The notes below the pieces were generated by a model. The model searched no databases. It saw only the letters and a program-made list of their open reading frames with translations, and had not been told where the DNA came from. Both the position numbers and the translations under genes were made by a program. DNA of 64,000 nt from Sulfitobacter sp. EhC04 (GTDB lineage: Bacteria > Pseudomonadota > Alphaproteobacteria > Rhodobacterales > Rhodobacteraceae), in the NCBI RefSeq assembly GCF_001650875.1, contig NZ_LXYI01000011.1, positions 62,001 to 126,000 of the forward strand, read 5' to 3'. Shown in pieces: positions 26,919-36,152 of the stretch; the stretch's first letter is position 1; each line of letters starts with the position of its first letter.

Positions 26919-27578
26919 ATGTTAAGACTTTGTTCATGTTTCGTGCTGATGCTGATGTTTGCCGGTGCCGTGCAGGCTGCGGATGTCAGTGGCGTGGTTC
27001 GGGTGGTTGACGGCGATACGCTGGACGTGGGCGGCACGCGGATTCGGATCTTTGGCATCGACGCGCCGGAGCGGGATCAGCCCTGCACCACGCTGTCCGG
27101 TCAGAACTGGGGCTGCGGCGATTGGGTCACCCGGCAGGTGCGCGACCTTTACGAGGGCCGCGCGGCGCGGTGTACGCCGCTGGACCGGGACCGATACGGG
27201 CGCATTGTGGCGCGCTGTTTCGTGGCGGATGAAGATGTCGGGCAGGCGCTGGTACGGGCGGGGCTGGCCTATGCCTATCGCAAATATTCGCTTGATTACG
27301 ATCTGGATGAAAAGGCGGCGCTGGTGTCGGACCGTGGCATTCACGGCTTTGTCCTGCAATCGCCTGCGCGCTACCGGCTGACCCGGATCGAGGGGCGGGT
27401 CGCGGCGGACCCGAACTGCCGGATCAAGGGCAACATCAGCGCGTCCGGAGAACGGATTTATCACACGCCCGGCCAGGCATTCTATGACCGCACCGGCATC
27501 AGCGCGGCCAGGGGTGAACGCTGGTTCTGTTCCGAAGCGCAAGCGCGTGCATCGGGTTGGCGGCCGGCGCGGCGCTGA
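26919..27578 (+). CDS. Secreted thermonuclease (SNase)-family protein
   Basis: A 219-residue exported protein: signal peptide about 1-21 ending VQAAD, then an SNase-like domain with VVRVVDGDTLDVGG, RIFGIDAPERDQPC and LDRDRYGRIVARC (the Arg/Asp catalytic positions of staphylococcal nuclease). A C-terminal cysteine-containing module, PNCRIKGNISASGERIYHTP through WFCSEAQARASGWRPARR, resembles the small calcium-type or SH3-like tails of such nucleases. The ATG lies in the loop of a TCTTAAC/GTTAAGA hairpin (26909-26927). Its stop abuts the convergent regulator gene with no gap. Confidence 0.85.
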   Translation: MLRLCSCFVLMLMFAGAVQAADVSGVVRVVDGDTLDVGGTRIRIFGIDAPERDQPCTTLSGQNWGCGDWVTRQVRDLYEGRAARCTPLDRDRYGRIVARCFVADEDVGQALVRAGLAYAYRKYSLDYDLDEKAALVSDRGIHGFVLQSPARYRLTRIEGRVAADPNCRIKGNISASGERIYHTPGQAFYDRTGISAARGERWFCSEAQARASGWRPARR

Positions 27579-28982
27579 TCATTCGATGCGATAGGGCAGC
27601 AGATCGCGCCGGTCCGGGTCCACCACCAGATGCCGTTCCAGCGGTGGCACGGCGCGTTGGTGGCAATTCTTGCGCTCGCAGATGCGGCAGGAAATGCCGA
27701 TCGGTTCAAAGGCGGAGTGCCGGGTGACATCCAGCCCGTCGGCATAGACCAACGCATCCGCATGGCGCACCTCGCACCCCAGCGAGATGGCATAGCGCCG
27801 CACCGGCGCGCCAAAGCGCCCCGCCGGTTTCGAAATGTCCCGCGCAAGGGAGATATAGCGCACGCCATCGGGCGTCTCGGCCAGTTGGCGCAGGAACCGA
27901 CCGGGGGTTTCAAAGGCGCTGTGCACGTTCCACAGCGGGCAGGCCCCGCCGAAGCGGGCGAATTGCAACCGTGTGGCAGAGTGGCGTTTGGTGATCGTGC
28001 CGGCCTGATCGACCCGGACAAAGAAAAACGGAATGCCCTTGGCACCCGGACGTTGCAGCGTGGAAAGCCGGTGGGCCACCTGTTCGATGGAGGCCCCGAA
28101 ATGGCTGGCCAGGATTTCCAGGTCATGACGGCATTCCTGCGCCTTGGCCAGAAAGACGTTGTAGGGCATCAGCACCGCACCGGCAAAGTAGTTGGCCAGC
28201 CCGATCTTGGCGATGTCGCGGGCGGGGCCGGGTTGGAACCGCGCGAGGTCCAGCGTTGCTTCCAACAGCTTGTCCTGCCGTGTCAGCGCCACCTGCAACA
28301 GCAGTTGAAAGGTCTGGGTTTCCGGCGCGCTGCGGTCCGACAGGGTCAGCACCCTTTCCGCCGGGTCGAAATGGCGAAGCGCGTCGGTGTCGGCAAAGAC
28401 CACGCTGACACCGGCGTTCGACAGGGCAGAGACCGCCGCGACACGGGTGTTGCGCGGCCCGCCGGGTTGCGATGCGAAATGTTCGGCGGCACGGTCCACA
28501 GCGTCGATGTAATTGTCGCAGTAGTGAAAGAAATCGCGCACTTCTTCCCAGGGCGAGGGGGCGGCGCGGGCGTCTTCGCGGCCCAGTGCCTCGTCTAGGG
28601 ACGCGAGCCTTTCATGGGCCTGCCGATAATGCTGGTGCAGTTCCAGAAAGGCGCGTGCCAATGCCGGGGCGTTCGAGGCGGTCAGTCGCAGATCGGCCAC
28701 CGGCGGCGTGTTGCCCCCAAAGACCGGATCGCTCAACGCCTCGCGCATGTCGGTGACCAGCCGCTCGCCACCGCCTGCGCTGAGTTCGGTCACATCCAGC
28801 CCGAATTCCGCAGCCAGTGCCAGGACCACTGTTGTGCTCAGCGGGCGGTTGTTGTTTTCCATCTGGTTGAGGTAGGGCAGCGAGATGCCCAGCCGGGCGG
28901 AAAATTCCTTTTGCGTCAGGCCGATCTTGGTGCGCAGTTCGCGCAGCTTGGCCCCGGCATAGAGTTTCTTAACCGCCATCAT
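27579..28982 (-). CDS. pccR: ScfR-family regulator, PccR-like (XRE + M78 + DUF2083)
   Basis: A 467-residue transcription factor. Residues 5-65 are a Cro-type HTH (KLRELRTKIGLTQKEFSARL, then SLPYLNQMENNNRPL). The middle has an IrrE/M78-like region, and the C terminus ends with the family Cys cluster SCRICERKNC and PPLERHLVVDPDRRDLLPY. Short-chain fatty acyl-CoA regulators (RamB, PccR, MccR) have this layout; PccR controls propionyl-CoA carboxylase in Rhodobacter. TTTGCAAA motifs occur before this gene and before pccB at 42391-42440, so I infer PccR. The start is ATG 28980-28982 or the next codon. Confidence 0.85.
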   Translation of the reverse strand: MMAVKKLYAGAKLRELRTKIGLTQKEFSARLGISLPYLNQMENNNRPLSTTVVLALAAEFGLDVTELSAGGGERLVTDMREALSDPVFGGNTPPVADLRLTASNAPALARAFLELHQHYRQAHERLASLDEALGREDARAAPSPWEEVRDFFHYCDNYIDAVDRAAEHFASQPGGPRNTRVAAVSALSNAGVSVVFADTDALRHFDPAERVLTLSDRSAPETQTFQLLLQVALTRQDKLLEATLDLARFQPGPARDIAKIGLANYFAGAVLMPYNVFLAKAQECRHDLEILASHFGASIEQVAHRLSTLQRPGAKGIPFFFVRVDQAGTITKRHSATRLQFARFGGACPLWNVHSAFETPGRFLRQLAETPDGVRYISLARDISKPAGRFGAPVRRYAISLGCEVRHADALVYADGLDVTRHSAFEPIGISCRICERKNCHQRAVPPLERHLVVDPDRRDLLPYRIE

Positions 28983-28988
28983 GCGCCC

Positions 28989-29040
28989 TTTGCAAATTTG
29001 CAATTTCGCCGAAGATAGCTTTGCAAACTTGTTTTCGCAA
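28989..29040. promoter_or_regulatory. TTTGCAAA-type operator cluster upstream of pccR-like gene
   Basis: TTTGCAAATTTGCAA (28989-29003), TTTGCAAA (29020-29027) and TTTTCGCAA (29032-29040) lie within 60 bp of the regulator start codon. The same motif recurs in the pccB/MFS intergenic region. RamB/PccR-type regulators bind such repeats, so autoregulation is likely. Confidence 0.7.
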
Positions 29041-29052
29041 GATCGGTGACTA

Positions 29053-29284
29053 GGGCCTGTGGGCAATCATCTTCCGCCACCCGTTTCAGTCCAAAATTGC
29101 TCAGTTCCAAGCTCTCTTAACGCAGAAGTGGGCAATTTTGGCGAAACCCCTGCGGGGCGCGGCGGATTTTGCCTCTGCCATCTCGGATTTTCGCTTCCAA
29201 TGATCACATTGCTGCGCTCACTTCAGGGCGCCAGCGGCAAAATCCGACTCGCGCGGGTGGTCGAAGATGAACGTCCACAGGCCC
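29053..29284. mobile_element. 232-bp MITE-like element flanked by TA
   Basis: Terminal inverted repeats of 22 bp (29053-29074 and 29263-29284, both reading inward from GGGCCTGTGG) match at 18 of 22 positions and are bordered by TA on each side, the target duplication expected for several IS families. Inside are two more strong inverted repeats: CCAAAATTGC (29091-29100) with GCAATTTTGG (29132-29141), extended by GTTTC/GAAAC, and CGGATTTTGCC (29163-29173) with GGCAAAATCCG (29236-29246). There is no coding capacity. It fills the gap between the regulator promoter and the stop of the GMC gene. Confidence 0.72.
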
Positions 29285-29291
29285 TAATGCG

Positions 29292-30911
29292 TCATCCCAT
29301 CGCTTCCTTGCGGATCATGTCGGCGGCTTTCTCGGCGATCATGATCACGGGAGATGCGGTATTGCCGGAGGTTATTTTCGGCATGATCGACGCGTCCACC
29401 ACGCGCAATCCGGTCAAACCACGAACCTTCAGCTCCGTATCTACAACAGCCCTTTCGTCCGATCCCATCTTGCAGGTGCCGACCGGGTGGAAAATGGTGG
29501 TCGCAATATCTCCGGCCCCCTTGATCAGTTCTGCGTCGGTCCGAACGCCGGGGCCGGGCAGGATCTCGGTGGGGTGGAAGGGGGCCAGCGCCGTGGCGGT
29601 CATCAACTGGCGCACCTGTTTCACGCATGTCACCGCAACCTGCCTGTCCCTCTCGGCTGATAGATAGTTGAGCCTGATCTCAGGCTGCGCGTCCAATCCG
29701 CCCGCCGTGACATGGCAGGAGCCGATGCTTTCCGGGCGCAGGTTGCACACCGAAACCGTGATGGCCGGAAACGGATGCAGCGGGTCGCCAAGCCTGTCGG
29801 TGGACAGGGGCTGCACATGGTATTCGAGGTCGGGCGTTTCCAGCGACGGGTCCGATTTGGTAAACATGCCGAACTGGCTGGGTGCCATCGACATCGGGCC
29901 AGACCGGGCCGCCGCGTATTGCACCGCCATTTTCATCTTGCCGGTCACACTGTTTGCCATCGTGTTGAGCGTCTTGGTGTTCTCGACCCGAAAGACCGTC
30001 CGGATCTGAAGGTGGTCCTGAAGGTTTTCGCCCACCCCCCTGCTTTCATGCTGCACTTCGACGCCAATGTCGGCCAGCACCTCACCGCTGCCGATCCCCG
30101 ACAGTTCAAGGATCTTTGGCGAATTGATGGCCCCGGCGGCCAGCAGTACCTCTGCCCTGGCGCGCGCCTCGAACACCGCACCTTTGTGGCGGAACCGCAC
30201 GCCGGTCACCTGTTTTCCGTCCAGCACCAGCCTTTCAGTCTCTGCCTGTGTCAGCACGCGCAGGTTGGGGCGTTTCATCGCCGGGCGCAGAAAACCGCGC
30301 GCGGTGTTCCAGCGCACGCCGTTCTTCTGATTGACCTCGAAGAACCCGGTGCCTTCGTTGTTGCCATCGTTGAAATCGTCGCGCGGCATGATGCCGAATT
30401 CCTGCGCGCCGGTCCGCACCGCCTTCAGGATATCCCATTTCAACCGCTGCTTTGAGACCTTCCATTCGCCGCCCGCACCATGCAGGGCGGTCTTGCCGCC
30501 ATGATGGTCTTCGGATTTCAGGAAATAGGGCAGGACATCGTCCCAGCCCCAACCGGTATTGCCCAACTGCCGCCAATGGTCATAGTCCGCCGCCTGACCG
30601 CGCATGTAGATCATGCCGTTGATCGAGGTGCAGCCGCCCAGAACCTTGCCGCGCGGATAGACCAGCGACCGCCCGTTCAGCCCCGGTTCGGGGGCCGTCT
30701 TCATCATCCAGTCGGTGCGCGGATTGCCGATGCAATAGAGGTATCCAACCGGAATTTGCACCCAATGATAGCGGTCCGATCCCCCCGCCTCCAGCAAAAG
30801 CACCTTTACCTTCGGGTTCGCGCTGAGGCGGTTGGCCAGCACGCAGCCCGCCGTGCCAGCCCCGACAATGATATAGTCGTAGTCACCATCGAGGGTTTCG
30901 GGTTTGCTCAT
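29292..30911 (-). CDS. GMC-family oxidoreductase (choline dehydrogenase-like)
   Basis: A 539-residue FAD-dependent alcohol oxidoreductase. It shows [20 protein letters not shown] at the N terminus, GMC signature 1 ([20 protein letters not shown]) and signature 2 ([16 protein letters not shown]), and the active-site His in [10 protein letters not shown]. It is clearly paralogous to, but diverged from, BetA at 25191. It is 118 bp downstream of the FGGY kinase on the same strand, at the end of the polyol/sugar operon, so its substrate may be a sugar alcohol or side-chain alcohol rather than choline. AGGAAAG precedes the ATG. The MITE-like element lies 7 bp past its stop. Confidence 0.88.
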   Translation of the reverse strand: MSKPETLDGDYDYIIVGAGTAGCVLANRLSANPKVKVLLLEAGGSDRYHWVQIPVGYLYCIGNPRTDWMMKTAPEPGLNGRSLVYPRGKVLGGCTSINGMIYMRGQAADYDHWRQLGNTGWGWDDVLPYFLKSEDHHGGKTALHGAGGEWKVSKQRLKWDILKAVRTGAQEFGIMPRDDFNDGNNEGTGFFEVNQKNGVRWNTARGFLRPAMKRPNLRVLTQAETERLVLDGKQVTGVRFRHKGAVFEARARAEVLLAAGAINSPKILELSGIGSGEVLADIGVEVQHESRGVGENLQDHLQIRTVFRVENTKTLNTMANSVTGKMKMAVQYAAARSGPMSMAPSQFGMFTKSDPSLETPDLEYHVQPLSTDRLGDPLHPFPAITVSVCNLRPESIGSCHVTAGGLDAQPEIRLNYLSAERDRQVAVTCVKQVRQLMTATALAPFHPTEILPGPGVRTDAELIKGAGDIATTIFHPVGTCKMGSDERAVVDTELKVRGLTGLRVVDASIMPKITSGNTASPVIMIAEKAADMIRKEAMG

Positions 30912-31029
30912 GGGTGTCGATCTTTCCTGTCAGTCGTCGGCATTTCGCAAGTCGATGAAGCCGCCGGTCGTAAGTGTCTTGTGGGGGTCCAGGACATTCG
31001 CGTCAAATGGTCCGTGTGACGGTATCAAC

Positions 31030-32547
31030 TTAATCCCGATGTTCGACGGCTGGCGCATCGTCCCAAAAGCCTTGCAGAGCGTCGATCAGGGACAGATAGC
31101 GCGCGTAGCGCTGGCCGTAGTGATCGTGCATTTTACCATCCGGCTCATAGGTTGTTCTGGTGCGTACCATGCGGGCCAGCCCCTCTTCGTAGGAGCTTGT
31201 TTCACCCACCGCCAGCGCCGCCCCGATGGCCGCCCCCAGCGCGCCGGTTTCTTGCGTTTCCGCCACCGTGATCGGTACGCCCAGACAATCGGCAAACATC
31301 TGCGGCCAATGCGGGCTGCGCGATCCGCCGCCTGAGAGGACGGCGCTGTCAAAGGACACGCCAGCCTCTTTCAACACCGAAATGTGACGGCGATGCTCGA
31401 ACATGATGCCTTCGAACAGGGCGCGCAGCATGTGCCCCTCGCCATGCCATCCTGCCAGCCCGTAGAACCCCGCGCGGTATCTGGCCCCCAAGGCAGAGCC
31501 ATAGAGAAACGGGTGAAAAAACGGGTCATCGGCACGGGGCTGCACCTGCCCCAATCGGTCGTTGCAAAAGCCGAACGGATCGTCGTGGTGTTTGCCGCGC
31601 TCGACGAATTCGCGCACATACCATTCCAGATTGGCCGCCGAGGTGGCGCTGGATTCGATATTGGCAAATCGCCCTTTGCCAAAGCCCGATACCATGAAGA
31701 CGGAAGGGTCGTTGACCGGCACGTCGGAGAAGACCTGATTGATCCCCCATGTGCCCGCGATGATCGAAGCCTGTCCGGCACCGACCACGCCCGAGCCCAT
31801 GGCGCTGGAGATCACATCGAAATAGCCCCCGATCACCGGGGTGCCGGGGGCGAGGCCGGTCGCCTCGGCGGCCTCAACCGTGATGTGTCCGGCGATCTCT
31901 GCCGGGTCGATCAGGCGGGGCAGTTTCTCGCGCGCGTCCGCCAGCCCGTATAGCTGCAACAGCCTGTCATCATAGATGCAGCCGGGCATCGCGGTCAGCC
32001 CGCAGCCCGACATGTCAGACACCTCGCTGACCCGCTCGCCGGTCAGTTTGTAGGTGATGAAGTCCTTGCACAGCAGCGCTGTGCCGCATTGTTCATACAG
32101 AGCCGGACGGTGGCGTTTGATCCAGGCAAGCAATGTAGGCGTTTGTGAGGGCCAGGGCTTTTGCAGGCAGAGCGCGTGCAGCGCGTCGCCATGTGCCGCA
32201 TCCAGTTCGGCGGCCAGTCCGGCAGCGCGTGTATCCAGTGACTGGATGCCCACAAGCGGCGCGCCCGCGCGGTCCAGCATGTAAAGCCCGTTGCCGTGCC
32301 CGGCACAGCCGATCGACGCGATCTGACGCGCATCAATGCCGGCCTTTTGAATGCAGCCCGCAATCGCGTCCCGCGCGTTGGTCCAAAGCTCGGTCAGGTC
32401 ACGCTCGACATGCCCCGGTTCCGGGGTTGCGGATTTGCCATCCAGCGCGCAGCGCGCCACCTGCCGCCCATCAAGGTCGAACAACACGGCCTTGATCACC
32501 GTGTTGCCCGCATCAAGGCCCAAAAGGTATTTCCCGGTATCAGCCAC
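31030..32547 (-). CDS. FGGY-family carbohydrate kinase
   Basis: A 505-residue cytosolic sugar/polyol kinase. KYLLGLDAGNTVIKAVLFD is the N-terminal phosphate loop, GGYFDVISSAMGSGVV and LSGGGSRSPHWPQMFADCLG are the FGGY signature 2 region, and ETGALGAAIGAAL closes the second lobe. It resembles xylulose- and erythritol-kinase (EryA) branches. I prefer the GTG at 32547, which overlaps the aldolase stop and gives the usual short lead to the phosphate loop; another GTG ten codons upstream is possible. The context predicts 1- or 5-phosphorylation of an imported polyol. Confidence 0.88.
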   Translation of the reverse strand: MADTGKYLLGLDAGNTVIKAVLFDLDGRQVARCALDGKSATPEPGHVERDLTELWTNARDAIAGCIQKAGIDARQIASIGCAGHGNGLYMLDRAGAPLVGIQSLDTRAAGLAAELDAAHGDALHALCLQKPWPSQTPTLLAWIKRHRPALYEQCGTALLCKDFITYKLTGERVSEVSDMSGCGLTAMPGCIYDDRLLQLYGLADAREKLPRLIDPAEIAGHITVEAAEATGLAPGTPVIGGYFDVISSAMGSGVVGAGQASIIAGTWGINQVFSDVPVNDPSVFMVSGFGKGRFANIESSATSAANLEWYVREFVERGKHHDDPFGFCNDRLGQVQPRADDPFFHPFLYGSALGARYRAGFYGLAGWHGEGHMLRALFEGIMFEHRRHISVLKEAGVSFDSAVLSGGGSRSPHWPQMFADCLGVPITVAETQETGALGAAIGAALAVGETSSYEEGLARMVRTRTTYEPDGKMHDHYGQRYARYLSLIDALQGFWDDAPAVEHRD

Positions 32548-33382
32548 GGTTGTAGATATCCCAGGCTTCTTCGCCACTGGCGTTATTGTGGATCATCGCC
32601 ATCAGCGCCGACACCACGGCTTTCGGATTGTCGTGTTGATAGATGTTGCGCCCATAGACCATGCCCTGCGCGCCCTGCGCCATCAAGGCGGCTGATTTCG
32701 TCAGGACGGTCTTCAGGTCTTCCTTCCCGCCGCCACGCACCAGCACGGGAACGCGGGCCGCCTCGATCACGCGATGGAAGTCCTGCGGGTCAGCGGTCGG
32801 GTCGGCCTTGATGATGTCCGCCCCCATTTCAGAGGCGAGCCGCACCAGCGTCACGATCTTTTCCGCGTCACCATCGACCTGATAGCCGCCACGCACATCG
32901 TTGGGCAGCATCACCAGCGGTTCGATCATCAGGGGCATGCCATAGCGCTGGCAGGCATCGCGCACACGCGAGATGTTCGCGACGCATTGGCGGAACAGAT
33001 CGGGTTCCTCCGGCAACATGAACAGGTTCACAACCACCGCAGTGGCATCCATTTCCAGAGCGCCGATGATCGGCTCATCGGCGTTCTGCAACAACGACCA
33101 CATCACGCGGTGACGCTGATCGTTATAGGGGTTGCCCATGTCGATCCGCATCACTAGTGCGGGTTTGTCCTTTTCCGGGCGGGATTGCAGCAGATCGGCC
33201 TGCCCATAGGCGCATTGGATTGCATCGGGCCGCGCCTCGATCAGCGTGTTCATCACGCTTGCCATATCTTCCAGACCGCCCAGAAAGCTCGGCTCATTGC
33301 AGACGCCGTGATCTACGGCCACGTCAAGACATCCTCCATTGGTGAACATCCGGTTCATTCGGGCTTTGGTGCTAATGCGCAT
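32540..33382 (-). CDS. Class I aldolase, DhnA/LsrF-like
   Basis: A 280-residue TIM-barrel aldolase of the DhnA (FbaB/LsrF/DeoC-like) group. LDVAVDHGV at 19-27 and the Schiff-base Lys192 in GADIIKADPTAD are in the expected places, and PVLVRGGGKED forms the phosphate-binding end. Relatives cleave fructose-bisphosphate or process phosphorylated AI-2. Here it sits between a GlpD-like dehydrogenase (1-bp TAATG overlap) and an FGGY kinase (8-bp overlap), so it should cleave the oxidised sugar phosphate to a triose phosphate plus an aldehyde. The exact substrate cannot be read from sequence. Confidence 0.82.
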   Translation of the reverse strand: MRISTKARMNRMFTNGGCLDVAVDHGVCNEPSFLGGLEDMASVMNTLIEARPDAIQCAYGQADLLQSRPEKDKPALVMRIDMGNPYNDQRHRVMWSLLQNADEPIIGALEMDATAVVVNLFMLPEEPDLFRQCVANISRVRDACQRYGMPLMIEPLVMLPNDVRGGYQVDGDAEKIVTLVRLASEMGADIIKADPTADPQDFHRVIEAARVPVLVRGGGKEDLKTVLTKSAALMAQGAQGMVYGRNIYQHDNPKAVVSALMAMIHNNASGEEAWDIYNRG

Positions 33383-35094
33383 TACGCTCTCCTACTTTCG
33401 TTTCTTGCAATCAACATCGCGGCGCTCACGCCGTGATACGCGTCCAGCTCGGCAACCAGCGCGGCGCTTTGCTGCTCTATTTCACTCTGTGTTAACGCCC
33501 GTTCCCGCCCGACCAGCACGGCAAGCGCGTCAATGATCTGCATGGAAACCTGGCCGGTGATGGCCAGCGCGGTCCGCCGCAACACCACATCAGACAGGGT
33601 TTCGACAAACTCGTTTCGGCACAGCCAGATGATCTCTGCCGTGCCATAGGTGCATCCGGCAACAAGCGGCCTGTCCTGTGCATCGTGGCAAAACCGGGCC
33701 AGTTCCACAGCCTGGGTGCCGTAGCGGTCGATCAACTGGTCGGCGCGGTCCGGCGGCAGGCCATATTGCTCTGCCAGTTGCGCGCGCAGATCAGCCGGAT
33801 CATCGGGGAACTGCTTGCCGCCGCCAATCGCCATGTCGCGGGTAGAGACGCGACGATTGCGGCCAAGCGATGACAGCACGGCATCGGTTGTCTGCTCGGC
33901 GAAGGCCCGGAAGGTTGTCCACTTGCCGCCCACCATGCAGAATTGCGGCACTGGCCCATGCAAACGCCGGACGTCATGGCCCCGCGATATCCGTCCGGTA
34001 AAATCCTGGTCACTGCGGGGCAGGGGGCGAATGCCGCTATAGCTGAACACCACCTCATCCGGTGATATCGTCACCTGCGGAAACACCAGCCTCAGAGAGC
34101 CGAGAATATAGTCGCGCTCATCGGCTTCGCAGCGCACGCGGCGGGCTTGTTCCACCCGGATATCCGTCGATCCCGCCAGAACCTTTCCCTGATAGGGGAA
34201 CACGATGCAGACCCGGCCATCTGTGTTCTCGAAATAGGCCATGTGGCCGTTCAAGGCGTCATATAGGCTGGCATTGTCGATGATCAGGTGTGATCCCTTG
34301 GTGCCCGTAACCAGACGCTCGGTCTTGCCCTGCGCAAGCGCGGCAATGGTGTCGTCCAGCCAGGCACCGGTGGCATTGACCACCACTTTGGGCAAGATCT
34401 CGAAACCCGTGCCGGTCAGCCTGTCCCGCAGGCGAAAGACATTCTGGCTCAGCTCAACCTCGGCATAGTTCAGGGCGACCGACTGCGGTGCCACCTCTGC
34501 CACGTCGCGCAACAGTTCGATGCACAGACGTTCGGGGTGGCTGATCCAGGCATCGTAATAGACAGCGGAACGCCGGGATTTATCCGTCAGCGCGGGCCAC
34601 AGATGCCGCGTTTCGGTCTTGGAAAAAAACCGGTGTTTCGGCAGCACCCGCCGCTTGCGGGTGGTCCAGTCATACAGCGCCAACCCCAGTTTGATCGGCA
34701 CCACCCCACGCGCGGCAGGTTTTCCGCCACGGCCAAGGAACTGCGCGGCAGCGTTCAGCGTCCCTGAAAACCATGAGGCAATCGGAATGACGGTGGGCAG
34801 GGGGCGGACCATATGCGGCGCGTTGCGCAGCAGGGCGTCGCGCTCAAAAAGCGATTCCCGCACTAGGTCGAATTCGCCGTTCTCCAGATACCTCAAGCCG
34901 CCATGGATCATCCGGGACGGTGCCGCGCTGCAACCAGAGCAAAAATCGTTCCGTTCGATCAACAGAACGCGCAACCCCTGCAAGGACAAATCCCGGTAGA
35001 CGCCGATCCCGTTCACGCCGCCGCCCACGACAACCGCGTCAAACGCCGCATTCTGCGACAGCTTTGCCAGGTTTTGTTTGCGTTGCTCGGACAT
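33382..35094 (-). CDS. GlpD/EryB-like FAD-dependent polyol-phosphate dehydrogenase
   Basis: A 570-residue flavoprotein of the glycerol-3-phosphate dehydrogenase family, probably at the inner membrane. The FAD motif VVVGGGVNGIGVYRDL spans residues 21-36; RMIHGGLRYLENGEF and GTKGSHLIIDN are conserved GlpD segments; the C-terminal GlpD_C domain follows MAIGGGKQFP. EryB, a relative, oxidises erythritol phosphate, and the neighbouring kinase and SorC regulator resemble EryA and EryD, so a polyol phosphate is more likely than glycerol-3-phosphate. The ATG at 35094 has GGAGA six bases upstream; the open frame above it is not family-like. Confidence 0.86.
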   Translation of the reverse strand: MSEQRKQNLAKLSQNAAFDAVVVGGGVNGIGVYRDLSLQGLRVLLIERNDFCSGCSAAPSRMIHGGLRYLENGEFDLVRESLFERDALLRNAPHMVRPLPTVIPIASWFSGTLNAAAQFLGRGGKPAARGVVPIKLGLALYDWTTRKRRVLPKHRFFSKTETRHLWPALTDKSRRSAVYYDAWISHPERLCIELLRDVAEVAPQSVALNYAEVELSQNVFRLRDRLTGTGFEILPKVVVNATGAWLDDTIAALAQGKTERLVTGTKGSHLIIDNASLYDALNGHMAYFENTDGRVCIVFPYQGKVLAGSTDIRVEQARRVRCEADERDYILGSLRLVFPQVTISPDEVVFSYSGIRPLPRSDQDFTGRISRGHDVRRLHGPVPQFCMVGGKWTTFRAFAEQTTDAVLSSLGRNRRVSTRDMAIGGGKQFPDDPADLRAQLAEQYGLPPDRADQLIDRYGTQAVELARFCHDAQDRPLVAGCTYGTAEIIWLCRNEFVETLSDVVLRRTALAITGQVSMQIIDALAVLVGRERALTQSEIEQQSAALVAELDAYHGVSAAMLIARNESRRA

Positions 35095-35156
35095 TATCTC
35101 TCCGTTCGCCGAAATCGACGTGCCTGCGGTGCAGTGGTTCGGGGTTGAAAACAGGC

Positions 35157-36152
35157 CTATGCGTCCAGGCCGTTCAGGTGGGTTTTGACGTTCTGATCTA
35201 TCTGGGAAACCTCCTGCGCCGACAGCCGAATGCGGCCGGCCTTGGCATTCTCGACTGCCTGCTGCGCATCGCGCGCACCGCACAGCGAAAAGGTGATACC
35301 GGGCTGTTGCAGGGTCCAGGCAATCACGGTCTGCGCCGGTGTCGCCCCATGCGCCGCCCCGATGGGCGCGATGGTTTCCATCAAGGCCGCGACCTTTTGA
35401 CGGTTGGCCATGGAAAAGCGGGGATTGTCCTTGCGCTGATCATCGCCGGAGAAAACCCGGTCCGGTGTCATTTTTCCCGAAAGCAGCCCAAGCGCCAGCG
35501 AGGAATAGCTGAGCGCGGACACGCCCGCCTTTTGACAGACCGGCAAAAGGCTGTCCTCGATGTCGCGCTTGACCATCGAATATTCCTCCTGGATTGCATC
35601 CAGCTGCCCGGCAGCAACATAGGCCTGGACATCCTCGACCGAGGTATTGCTGGCACCGATTGACCGGATCTTGCCCTGGGTCTTGAGCGCCTCCAGCGCC
35701 TCCATCGTCTCTTCGATGGGGGTGGTCGGGTCCTGCCAATGGGTGATGTAGTGATCAATGCAATCCACCCCCAATCGCGTCAGGCTTTGCTCGACCTCGT
35801 AGACAATCGCGTCTTTGCCAAGGTAGCGGTGAACCGGTTTGCCCTCGTAATCGAAGAAATGGTTGCCCTTTTGCGTGTGCCAGACAAGGCCGCATTTGGT
35901 GGCCAGCACCACCTTGTCGCGCCGCCCTTTCAGCGCCTTGCCGACGATCTCTTCGGCCACCCCCTGGCCATAGGCCGGGGCGGTGTCGATCAGCGACACG
36001 CCTTCGTCGATGGATGCATGAATCGCCGCGATGGAGCGGTCAACATCGGTCCCGCCCCACATCCATCCGCCAATTGCCCAGGTTCCCAGACCAATGGCGG
36101 AGGCCGAAATTCCGGAACCTCCGATGTCTCGCGTTAACATCTCATGCGACAT
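35157..36152 (-). CDS. Aldo/keto reductase
   Basis: A 331-residue NADPH-dependent TIM-barrel reductase. The tetrad is recognisable: Asp in SLIDTAPAYGQG (Tyr included), Lys in VVLATKCGL and His in YITHWQDPTTP. The N-terminal GLGTWAIGGWMWGGTD and the cofactor region SLALGLLSGKM are typical of the YajO/IolS-type branch. In this operon it may reduce the aldehyde released by the aldolase or interconvert the polyol and sugar. It overlaps the upstream SorC gene by 11 bp and is 62 bp before the GlpD-like gene. Confidence 0.88.
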   Translation of the reverse strand: MSHEMLTRDIGGSGISASAIGLGTWAIGGWMWGGTDVDRSIAAIHASIDEGVSLIDTAPAYGQGVAEEIVGKALKGRRDKVVLATKCGLVWHTQKGNHFFDYEGKPVHRYLGKDAIVYEVEQSLTRLGVDCIDHYITHWQDPTTPIEETMEALEALKTQGKIRSIGASNTSVEDVQAYVAAGQLDAIQEEYSMVKRDIEDSLLPVCQKAGVSALSYSSLALGLLSGKMTPDRVFSGDDQRKDNPRFSMANRQKVAALMETIAPIGAAHGATPAQTVIAWTLQQPGITFSLCGARDAQQAVENAKAGRIRLSAQEVSQIDQNVKTHLNGLDA

